Position numbers and translations under genes: made by a program
Notes under the pieces: model-generated
The model's input: the letters and a program-made list of their open reading frames with translations, nothing else
Database searches by the model: none
What the model was told of the DNA's origin: nothing
Shown: positions 54,126-64,000 of the stretch, in pieces
Layout of the letters: each line of letters begins with the position of its first letter
Numbering within the stretch: the first letter of the stretch is position 1
Assembly (NCBI RefSeq): GCF_963678635.1
Contig: NC_087064.1
Location: 35,845,716-35,909,715 of the forward strand
DNA: 64,000 nucleotides
Direction of reading: 5' to 3'
Source: Symsagittifera roscoffensis
Taxonomy: Eukaryota > Xenacoelomorpha > Acoela > Convolutidae

Positions 54126-56431
54126 AAAAATAAGTTGGCTCCGATCGAAGTTTCAGTACTCCTGGTCACATTTAGATATCTTAGTTAGAATACTGCCAAT
54201 TTTATATCAGAGTTTAGACTGGAAATCTCCATTTGAAATTTTAATTGGTTGTTTTATATAATACAATCGTACGTCATTTTTGAATCTAGTTAGTTCTTTT
54301 CAAGAACTATTTGTTGCATAGATCTCAATGTTTGTCCATTGTGAAGCAAGTCTGTCACAGTTATTAAAACCCATGAAGCAAAAGTAAAAGTGCAATAGTC
54401 CGTCGCAGTCTTTCTACGTTTTTAATTATAAATTCTTGTCATTAACTAATAAATTTTTAGCTCATTAGTTTTATTGACACCAACGCGAAATTAGTAACAT
54501 TTCTTAAAATAACCCCTGAGAAAGTTCACAATTAAGCCGGATGAGACGTATGATTGAGATTGTTCACGGAAAATTGCGAGCTGAATTTTTAAAAATGTGT
54601 AGATATCATGTTATCAAGAAGCTTAGGCGAAAATAAATGTCAAAACCAAACAAGGGTTTCCGGTTGCTGTGCAAGTAGCACAGAATGTTCCGACCACATT
54701 CGTAAGAAACTACTGATTTTTTTCTTATCTTCAAATTAGCATCGTTTATTCTGCGTGGTGTAATTAAAGATTTATACAAACGCGTTGAAAGTTGGTGAAT
54801 TAGGCATAAAACACTACCATTAATTTTTTTTAAAAAGTTCATAAATTTTTTTGTTTAGTAAAATCAAGTTTTTCAAGCCTTTATGGCCATTAGTTAAATA
54901 TTACGAACGTTACTCGAAATTTTAAAACAGGTTTTCTCAACACGGAAACATTTTTGGAATCGATTGAAAAGTCTCTAATATGATTCGACCCATTCCGATG
55001 ATTATTTGTGGCACCTGAGTTTGCGTGGGAAACAAAAAAAAACTAAAACAACCGAATACAAAGTTCCTCCACATTTTTCAAATTGTCTGAACAATAAAAA
55101 TGCAATTTCATGAGCTGTTCTTTTTAACATTCCAATGTGTCGCAACCTTCAAAATATTCACTGAAGTCAATGATTTAAAATATTCTGCACGATTGTTGAA
55201 GTTCGTCTTCTTATTCAAACGATTAATTGATTTCGATCTTCGCAGGTCATCTTGTGTTTTCTCGATTGTCTCAATTCTACAGTTGTTTTCCCGTTTTTCG
55301 CAATGCAAACTTTCAAAAAGCTCTTCGATTTAATTCTTTTTCAAATAGCTTATAATTAGTAACCCTGTAGTTCTCAAATAGTGTTTGTAGTTTGAGGTAT
55401 GAGGGTTAATTGTTTTTTTCAAAAATTGTCAATGAACTTGAGAATTTTTTCAAAAAAGTCTCATTGCTATTTCTGAACCAATTAGGCTCGATTAATTGCT
55501 TGCTGGCAGCAAACATTATACGTATGTGATAATTAAATCGAATAACTAAGTTAAACAAGAATATCATATAAGAAAATAATGATTATACAAAAAGAAATTA
55601 ATCAATTTCATTTTTTATCTGGCGTGTCCAGTTGTATACTGTCGGCCTTTTTAGGGTCTCTTTTTTGATTGAGTCGTTTCGGAGAAAAAAGGTGTCTCAA
55701 ATTTGAATTCATGCTTACTTTTTTAATATAAGAAATAGAAAACGCTGCTGGTTACCCTTATGCATTTTTTTACCGTTGCAATGAACTTCGATGTTTCGTT
55801 TTATATTTTGAAGAAGCAATTTCAACGTTTCACAATATATTTGAAGCACCGAAGGTGTGAGTCATGCGCTAGTATATATTTAAATGACTGGGACATTTCC
55901 CATGTTTAAGCCACTTCAACAAGTTGAAAATTTGTAGCAGTTGAGTGTCTTCTATCCGTAGAGGCTCCATCCTGATCCGCAGTTCTTACGGAGGCTGCAG
56001 GCACAATTCCTAGTTTGTAGAGGCAATAATCGTAAAGTGAACAAGGTAAAGAATTGAACAAGTCCTTACGAAGGCCTGCAAGTCGCCTACGAATTTCACG
56101 ACAAAATTACTTATCTACTGCATTTCTGTGACAGCAAAAATGATGTTGGTTGCGTTTTTAATGTTTTTGCATGGTCGCGAGACCATGCTTAAAGTGAAAT
56201 AAATATCAATATCGGTTATTGAAAGCGCTAACAAGGATTTTGAAATTCAAGAAAACATTTGTTGTTTTCAAAATGCAAATTTATTTGAATTATCATAAGG
56301 CATTAGGGTTAGGCTCGTGAGTGGCACTAGACAGAGTTGCTGGCTTCACTAGACTTGAGTTTTGTTTACTGTAGGCATCTTGGTGCTTACATTTTTTGCG
56401 AGGCTTTTGATTCTGTTAGAGTTATATATTT
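54126..56431. other. Non-coding DNA downstream of the EMI gene
   Basis: AT-rich; holds the presumed 3' untranslated region. A perfect 8 bp hairpin, GCATGGTC/GCGA/GACCATGC, sits at 56169-56188. Short open frames (for example 54842-54606 minus) show no known domain. Confidence 0.5.
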
Positions 56432-58872
56432 CACTTTGAGGCCCATCTAAAAGTGTGGTTGCAAAATTGACAAAACAATTGAAAAAAAAAACGCTGATTG
56501 CTTTCGCAATGATCCACCGCTTACGCGTGTTATAAGAACGCAATACATATCTCGCGTTTATTTTTGCAAATTGGCCAGATTAGCTTTTCTTAAACCCCCA
56601 TAACTTTATGAAAAAAGATCACAAGTTAAATATTTTTTTTTGTAAATTTGAGTGCAATTAACCAATTTCTTTCAGATGGCTTAGCTGAAAAGCCAAAAAG
56701 GATGAACAAAAAACCACCCCAAGCATAAATATTCCGCGCTTTCTTTGAAAGTCGGGTCAAATTGCCCCTATGGAATTGTAATATACTAGCCAAAGATTCA
56801 GATCAAATAGTAAACACAAAATGAGTGACTTCACTTTTTCGAAAGATAGAGGACTCAGGGCTGGGGGAAGTCTTCTTGCGGGAAAACACCTGGCAATTAA
56901 ATTGTTCAGTTTGAAAAAAATTTTAATCAAGGAGTGGTTATGGAGTTTTCAGTATGTCGGGATCCTTTAAACGACTTTTCTTAAAATCATGAACAAATTA
57001 TCAAATTATAAGAGCAGTTAAATTTTTGTTGTGTTAGGACCGACAAGGGGAAAACCGATTTTCAACAAGTGTTCACAATATCCCTTTTGAAACGATTTTT
57101 AGTAGTCGTAAGTTTTCCTGCATCGAACTCTGCTAGGGCACGCAGTTTTATCTTATCCCGGCTGTTTTTATCCGAATTCAGACACATTTTGCAAGAGGTT
57201 TGATGGTAATTAAATTCAAGGTAACGAGTAACTATCCCAACACAAGGCCTATAGCATAGCCGCCAGAATTTAATATTCCAAATATCGAGTTTAATCAAAC
57301 TGCGAGCGATGTAATGTATTACCACTCACAATACAAATCGAATGCAAGCTCTATTCAAGTGCATCTTTTCCTAATACCAAATTCGTAGCCTCAGATTTGC
57401 TCACGCACTCCAGCGTTTTGACTTTCACTCTTACAATCACTGTTCTCCGAAATCAATTCGACGTGCTGCTGACATACTTGCTGTTTTAGGCTCTCAAACT
57501 GTTCTGCTTCTTAGAGGCTCTCCGGTACTCTCCAGTTACTCATCTTTATGTATTTTTAGATTTGCTTAAGTCAAGCCATTTTTTATTAGATTCGGCAACC
57601 CTCAAATCAGTCGTATGCTAAACTTTTATGACTACGTCTCTCCTCCTGTCAAGGTGGATTGATTAAAATACTAAACTTGCTTTTTTGTTGCATTTAAAAT
57701 TAACTTAAAGCTTCACAAGTTACCTTTTACAAACAAAGTTGATTTCAAAGAGTTTTTCAAAGCAAAAAACTCTGCTTTTGGAGTTTTTCTTTTTTTTTGT
57801 CCTCAGCTTCAATGGGTTTTTCTCTTAGTTTTTTTTTCCTTAATTTGCTTTTTTTTTAGTCGTTGAGAAGAAAAAAATCAAAAAATTTATAAATTTTGCT
57901 CTTTTTAACGGTGTCATTTTTTGTCATTGCTTTGGGTTTGCTTGTCTGCTCATCATTTTAGTGTGTATCAGCAGGGTTCTAGCAATATATTCACTGTAGG
58001 AGGCAGTCTGCCAATTTTTTTGCGCCGGGATTTTTATCCTACAACGAGAAAGTGTTGCAAATTTTCGGCTTGCTGTTTCTCCACAAGCTGTTATATAGTT
58101 AGTGTGCTAAAACGTTCTTGATATTTTTCCGTCCCCGACATTTCTTTCCGTCCCCGTATAATTACGAAAACCCTCCGTCACACATCTTTAAGCACATCAT
58201 TTCCACCGGTGGCAACCTTTTTATCGCTTTCTTCAGTGCTGTTAACACTGCAGTAATTTGAGCCTCAAACACTACAAATTTCTTAATCAAAAGACCTACC
58301 GGCACAATTTGTTTTTCTGACGAGTGCTTTTACGACTATGCGCGATCATTTCCTTTTATTCCGAGGAGAAATTGAAATGATTTGGGGAAAATTTATAAGA
58401 GAATAAAATTTTTACAATCAATAAAGAAGCACTTCCACCAAATCCAAGAAATTTAATTAAGAAACACATGTTTTATTCAATTACACTACCAAGAAGTGCT
58501 CATAAGTGTAATTTCATCAAAACCAAACAGTTCACCTGAAAAACAATATTAAGTTGGTCGAGAAAAACATGCTTCAATTGTGCAAATTTCTGCTCATTGT
58601 CCGATCTGAAGCTCAATATAATTTCTTACCTTTTTTGATAATTACTGTCTAATTCTTTTCCCTAAAATCAGTGTAACAGTCGCCAAAAAAAAACTACGCA
58701 GAGACGAAAATTAGACAAAAATCCAATGCGACTACCGGCCGGCTCATGTCAAACACTTTAGTCTACACTTTTAAACTCCTTGATTCCGCCAGTCTGTTTT
58801 GGGGTCAACGAACGAGTTATGACTTTTTGGCTATCAGCCGAAGGAATGTTACTCAGAATTTTATTACATGCA
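56432..58872. repeat. Duplicated block A, copy 2 (carries the empty BEL target site)
   Basis: Collinear with 18353-21095 but lacking 308 bp near 57.02 kb. It ends in ACATGCATATGAAAAAGG, where ATGCA (58868-58872) is present once and block A runs straight into the Penelope-like block. This is the uninterrupted version of the BEL insertion site. The minus-strand frame at 57325-57062 corresponds to that at 19554-19240. Confidence 0.92.
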
Positions 58873-61487
58873 TATGAAAAAGGCATTGCTCGATGTCCGA
58901 TCCTCAGACAACGTGATCAAGACTGAGAGCAGGGCTAAAGGCCATAATTCGAGTTGATTTTATAGAGAGGTACAAATTGGACCATCGAGGATCTTTTGAC
59001 TTTTTCCCTTGACCTTAGTTACTCATACTTCGAATTTAATTAATATTTTGGAGTTATTTTTAAAACTTCAGGGTTTTTGAATAGTTCAAAAAAGCTGATG
59101 TAGTTGTGAAATAGTTTCTAAGCGCCGGGTATTCTTACTTGCACTTCCTGGTAGATAACATTTTTCAAAATTTAATCGGATAATTAAACGTTTGTGGCAT
59201 CAGGATTAAAAAATTTTACGATAAAAAATTGATCCAAGATCAAGAAAAAGGACGAACATCCCTAAATAATACAATTACAAAAAAATGTGGCAAATCAAAA
59301 CCATACAAATTTAATTACATATTGATAAGATTTTCTTTAGATTGCTGAACACTTTTAGTTTTCAATCTTTTTACAATTCGGGATTTTTTTCTGACATCTG
59401 ACAATCAGTTTTTTGATTTTATATTAATCCTTTCTATAAATGGACTAGAGTGTTAGTGTTAGTTCCCAGCTCCTGGATTCTTCGCGCGTGTTGATTTTTG
59501 GCATTTCTAATTAAACTTCAAAAACCTCTATCATGATAAGTGTGAGGGCGTTGCCTGTTTGTTCTACAATCGCTGACTTAACTCAGCAGTTCTACTAGCC
59601 TCCTTACAACAGTATTGCAAATGCTGTGATCCTGGGGGTCATCTTTGTGATGTTCATCAATCCCTGCGGTTATTTGCCGCAATTTTTAGCCTGTATAGGT
59701 TGAGTTACACCAAAGGTAGATGTAGGTTTCAGTTAAAGTGTAAAGGAAGTTTTAATCTTTGTGTTGAAAACCACTCGTGTCTTGGAAATTTAGCGCAATT
59801 TTGCGGCTTGTAGCTGTGATGGATTGCCTCGGTTTTGTTTGAACAATTCTCTTTTCCTATTATGGTACTTAGGAATTTCATTCCCTGAGAGTTTAGTACA
59901 TTATCTTATCCGAACAATCTCCCCCGGATATAGACTTTCAATCCAATGTTTTTTCAATGCTTTGAAAATTTTTCCCCTTGTACTTCAAAGAACCATATGG
60001 ATCGTCCCTTCATTTTCATTGCGTTTTCACTGCAAAGGGGCGCAAGCTCTAAACTAAGATTGTGCCGCTCACAGTGGGTTTCGGTACCACCTCACATGAC
60101 CTGTCTCATGAGCCGACGTTCACATTTGAATACAATAATTCCAAATTACCGTTCTAAATTAATTTTTCTAAAGTAATTTTGGATGCAACTTTATAGCAAT
60201 CTAGAGGACTACCCCAGAATTTCACCTCATCCTTCTTAATTTCTCATTCACTTTTCTAAAAAAATTTAATACTCGTCTCGGATCGATCCGTTTGCTATTG
60301 TTTCAAGACTGACCTGTAATACCAGAGTTCTTCAGCGATGTTCGCGTATTTGGATTCCGATGAGTTACCACGACTTCATGCACTGTACCACTTCACGCAT
60401 TGCTTCGCATTCTACCCCTTTAGTGCTATATGTCAAACCTTTCTGCCAACCAGGGCTCCCTTCATTATCATCTCCTTTTAACAACGTCATTTTTGTACTT
60501 CCCTTTTAATGCAGATTTGTATTCTTAGAACCACAAAATGGAATGAATCCCTTCAAGATATGTGCTCATTGCTGGACCGTCTTTTTGTACGTACCACAAG
60601 ACGTTGCCATCAAAGTGATTCTTCGTCACAGCCAAAACTAGCAACTTTTTCACAGTTTTGCGACACAATCCAGGAGTGCTCGTTTGCTCATATAATATCC
60701 TCATGGCTATCTCAATAGTTTCATGCAGCTGGGTATTAGAGTACAGCCTCTTTACATCAAAGGAAATTGTACTCTCGTCACAGTCCAGTTTCGTTTCCTC
60801 AAAGTCTCCTTAGCTATATGAGTATTCATTTCTATGTTTGCTCCCTGTATTTTCTCATGGTATATTGCCAATTGGCAATGTTTCGTTCATATGTTTATAC
60901 AAGCTACCGGCTGAAGAGATTACAGGAGGAGCTTGAATTGCGCACTTCTGCTTCACGCCCAAAAATCTTATCCTAGTACAGACATCTTCGCTGGTCTCAA
61001 CTTTTTTTCATGGAAAGTAATTCAACAATTTTTATCGAAACAAATTCAGTCAGGTGAACTTGCTCACTATATTGTTCTGATTGCTATGGGTTATCTCGTT
61101 TTTTTTTCATTTGTCTCCTTCTTTTTCATTGTCTAAGACAACACATCTACAATCATTAAGCCAAAAACCCATTGCCCTTCAAACACTTTCTTTTTTAATA
61201 CCTTATATGTTTTCACATGCTGTTTTTTTTTCAAATTTTTGGCTAACTTGTTTTAGCTGCTTTAATCTCGCACGATTTCTGGTCAAGTTTTGAATTTGAC
61301 TTCAGTTCAGAAAAAAATTGACTTCAGTTCAGAAAAAAAAAATGCCTTACTTCTATCTGCATTTACCTGGCTTAACGCAGATTCCTAGAAATTGATATGA
61401 AAGCTGCGCACAATTTGTTACAAAACTGCCAAAACCATACGCGCGAAGCAGAAAATCTAGTACAATTTCTTAATCGGGGCAATTTGC
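58873..61487 (-). mobile_element. Decayed Penelope-like element, copy 3
   Basis: Collinear with 28383-31300 but older-looking, with more differences. Retains thumb remnant (60176-59946, minus), zinc-finger remnant (~60.36-60.45 kb: GVECEA and, one frame over, CVKWYSA), reverse transcriptase remnant (60.8-60.5 kb) and N-terminal remnant (61.39 kb). The hammerhead position at ~59.19 kb has lost stem II. Its right end (61487) joins block C directly by a deletion relative to 38.37-38.51 kb. Confidence 0.8.
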
Positions 61488-62390
61488 GACTTACTTGCGA
61501 TGGCTTTCGATATGTAGCCATATTTTTGAGAAAATGCAAGCAAGATATCTCGATGGGATAATATTTCAGGCACTGATTTCAGCTCCACCTTGTTTGATTG
61601 ATATAGTTCTAGATAATCCATGAGGATCGCCCGATTATGTCTTTTGTTTCTGGAGACAGGGTTACATGTTCTCTTGATGACGATGATATCTGTTTTCCCC
61701 AGACCATCAAATATATCGGAAGTGTCCGTTCTCACTCAGTAGAAAATCGCATCCAATTTTTGCCGCTTTTTTGCTGACACGGTATCAGTTCGTTAGGGCG
61801 TATGATTGTTATTGCGCTGTATTGATATGCTGTGACTCAGCACATTGTACCACAGGATACTCTGCTTACTGGCAAGGAATTGTTTTTCCGTAAGACTGGA
61901 ATGTTTTCTTCCTCTTCATTGCATTGGGGGTTCGAAGAAGCCGAGGACTGAGTGTTTTTCTGTTCGAGTATCTTTTGAGTTCTTGCAGTCTGTGAAAAAA
62001 GAATTTGGTAGCTAAAATCATTGCCGTTTTAACCCAGCAAGAGCTAGAGACATAATAAACCGGAAGCATAGTTCTGTTGGAGGCGTAATAAACTTTTGAA
62101 TACGTCACTGTTTTCCTTCGAGGAATATCTTATCCTAGACTTACTCAGACTTCTTCCCTGATCTTAACTTTTTCCATGGTCAGTAATTCAACGATTTTTC
62201 TCAAAAAAAATTCAGCCAGGAGGTTGTTTTGCTCACTTAATTGTTCTGATTGCGATTGATTATCTAGTTTTCTCTCATTAGTCTCCTTCTTTTTCATCGC
62301 TCAAAAAAACACATCTATCAATCTTTTAGCCAAAAATCCATTGTCCTCCAAACACTCTTTTTTACTCTCTGACATGTTTCACATGTTGTT
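61488..62390 (-). pseudogene. Block C, copy 2: unidentified coding remnant
   Basis: Matches 38508-39360. Frame 61735-61457 holds KTDIIVIKRTCNPVSRNKRH, AILMDYLELYQSNKVELKS and HRDILLAFSQKYGYISKAIA. Upstream on the minus strand: EENIPVLRKNNSLPVSRVSC (61.9 kb). The LINE insertion seen at 46.56 kb is absent here. Confidence 0.55.
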
Positions 62391-63650
62391 TTTTTTCCTT
62401 AGAATTTAAAATTCCCAACCCTATAATTGGGTGCTGTTATAGTACTCTCAAGTATTGCGAACCTTGTCTTCAATTGTGACGGCTCAAATCCTTGTATTTT
62501 TTGAGTTATGACGTTTTTTGTGTTTTTTTTTCAAAAAATTTTCACGAAATTTAAACGAAATTTTTCCTTCAAATTTTGAAACTCCCAACCCTGTAGTGCG
62601 GGGCTATCAGAGTGCTCTGAGGGGTTGCGCACCTTGCCTTCAATTATGACTGCTTTAACCCTAGTAGTTTTCGAGATGAGACGTTTTTGTGATTTTTTCA
62701 AAACATTTTCAAGAAATTTGAACAAAGTCTTTTTCTTTACAGTTCGAAATTCCCAACCCTATAGTTGGGTGCTGTTAGAGTACTCTCAAGGATTGCGAAC
62801 CTTGTCTTCAATTGTGACGGCTCAAAATCTTGTATTTTTTGAGATATGACGTTTTTTTTCATATTTGTTCAAGGATTGCGAATGTTCTCTTCAAATGCGA
62901 CGGCTCAAATTCTTGTATTTTTCGAAATATGACGTTTTTTAAATATTTTTTCAAAAAAATTCGGGAAATTTAAACCAAATGTTTTTCTTCAAAATTTGAA
63001 ATTCCCAACCTTGTAGCTGGATGCTGCTGAAATAGTCTCAAGGATTGCGAACCTTGTCTTAAATTGTGACGGCTCAAATCCTTTTGTTTTTCGGGATATG
63101 ACGTTTTTTTCATATTTTTTCAAGGATTGCGAATGTTGTCTTCGAATGTGACGGCTCTACTGCTTGTACTTTTTTGAGATATGACGTTTTTTGTGTTTTT
63201 TTTCAAAAAATTTAAACAAAATTTTTTCCTTCAAAATTTGAAATTCCCAACCCTGTAGTTTGGAACTATCAGAGTGCTCTCAGGGATTGTGTACCTTGCC
63301 TTCAATTATGACCGCTCTAATCCTTGTAGTTTTCGAGGTGAGTCGATTTTGTGATTTTTCCAAAAATTTTTCAGGAAATTTGAACGAAACTTTTTTTCTT
63401 CAAAATCTGATAACCTTTACCTTGTAGTTGGGTGCCGTCAGGGTACCCTCAGAGGGTTCAAATCTTCACTCCAAATATGAATACTGGAATAATTGTAGTT
63501 CTCGAGATTTGATTTTTTCGGGATTTGACTGAAAATTTGATTGAAAAAGTTTTTAAAATTTGAAATTACCAACCCTGTAATTGGCTGCTGTCAAAGCACA
63601 GAAAAAGCCTGCAGATGTGGTTTCCAATATATATGGTTTTTTCATGAGTT
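62391..63650. repeat. Degenerate tandem repeat array, copy 2
   Basis: Same units as at 39361-40660 in the same order (AATTCCCAACCCTATA, GATTGCGAACCTTGTCTTC, TGTGACGGCTCAAATCCTTG, GATATGACGTTTTTT), ending in the variant unit with CAGAAAAAGCCTGCAGATGT. It is a copy of the whole array rather than an independent expansion. Confidence 0.85.
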
Positions 63651-63689
63651 ACTAAAATTTCGAAGGACCGGAGGTGCTTTACACGCTAG

Positions 63690-63956
63690 TACCTCTGAAG
63701 GCCAGTAATTTTCATCTCTATCCCTTCTAACTACCTCTCTTGCCTTAGCTAGTTTCCCTGATGCCTTACTTCTATCGGCATTTAACTGGCTTAACGCAGA
63801 TCCCTAGAAATTGATATGAAAACTGCGCACAATTTGTTACTAAACCGCAGAAACCGTACGCGCGAATAAAAAAAATCCATTACAATTTCTTTATCGGGGC
63901 AATTTTTTCAGTAATGTAATTTTCAGGAAAATGCTATTAGGAAACTGCAACATATC
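63690..63956. repeat. ~250 bp Penelope-associated repeat, copy at window end
   Basis: Matches 40690-40960: GAAGGCCAGTAATTTTCATC, GGCTTAACGCAGATCCCTAG, AAACCGTACGCGCGAATAAA. Confidence 0.65.
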
Positions 63957-64000
63957 GGAATCCGAATACGCAGTCATCGCTGAAACAGTGTGGTGTTGCA
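63957..64000 (+). pseudogene. Start of a Penelope-like reverse transcriptase fragment, cut by the window
   Basis: ESEYAVIAETVWCC on the plus strand, matching 40961 onward. The duplication with the 18-41 kb region therefore continues past the window. Confidence 0.75.

Noticed and set aside
1-64000. CRISPR arrays, bacterial operons, ribosome-binding sites or rho-independent terminators
   Set aside because: The window is eukaryotic; no regularly spaced palindromic repeats were found and the tandem arrays present have long degenerate units.

Overview
This is a eukaryotic, metazoan window: AT-rich, with spliced genes carrying GT-AG introns, an EMI-type extracellular domain, and several animal retroelement groups (BEL/Pao LTR element, Penelope-like elements, two non-LTR-type reverse transcriptases with restriction-like nuclease domains, a 5'-truncated LINE). 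The mix suggests a repeat-rich invertebrate. The species cannot be told from the sequence.

Host genes are few. On the minus strand at 1.9-2.3 kb there is the first exon of an S1 (trypsin-like) serine protease. On the minus strand at 5.1-10.1 kb a complete four-exon gene can be assembled from splice sites; it encodes a 179-residue four-EF-hand protein of the calflagin type. On the plus strand at 53.2-54.1 kb an intronless reading frame encodes a 296-residue single-pass membrane protein with signal peptide, EMI-like cysteine module, transmembrane helix and PPxY/tyrosine motifs in the tail. A broken 5' copy of it lies at 50.7-51.0 kb.

10.4-18.3 kb is non-coding and built of local duplications: a 3 x 109 bp tandem repeat, a 320 bp direct repeat, and a 743 bp tandem duplication in which each copy carries a ~402 bp element with 18 bp inverted ends. 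18.35-21.1 kb is a block that recurs at 56.4-58.9 kb.

21.1-28.4 kb is a full-length but mutated BEL/Pao element on the minus strand (189/190 bp LTRs, 5 bp target duplication ATGCA, gag, protease, reverse transcriptase, RNase H, integrase). The homologous block at 58.87 kb is its empty target site. Its 5' part and 3 kb of flank were then tandemly duplicated (about 24.36-31.36 kb to 31.36-38.37 kb), so the second BEL copy is a segmental duplicate and not a second insertion.

28.4-31.4, 35.4-38.4 and 58.9-61.5 kb are three copies of one decayed Penelope-like element. A better preserved relative lies at 41.4-43.5 kb, with a GIY-YIG endonuclease end, a zinc-finger (PHD-like) insert inside the reverse transcriptase, and a hammerhead-ribozyme core. 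A second hammerhead core is at 46.05 kb. 39.4-40.7 and 62.4-63.6 kb hold copies of a degenerate tandem repeat array.

43.8-45.8 kb (plus) and 47.85-50.0 kb (minus, partly repeated at 51.2-52.5 kb) are two unrelated-looking reverse-transcriptase elements whose C-terminal halves carry zinc-knuckle/PD-(D/E)XK-like signatures. The second one is duplicated together with the 5' half of the EMI receptor gene.

Reading the nested copies gives an order of events: block duplication (18.4-41 kb versus 56.4-64 kb), then BEL insertion into one copy, then the 7 kb tandem duplication.
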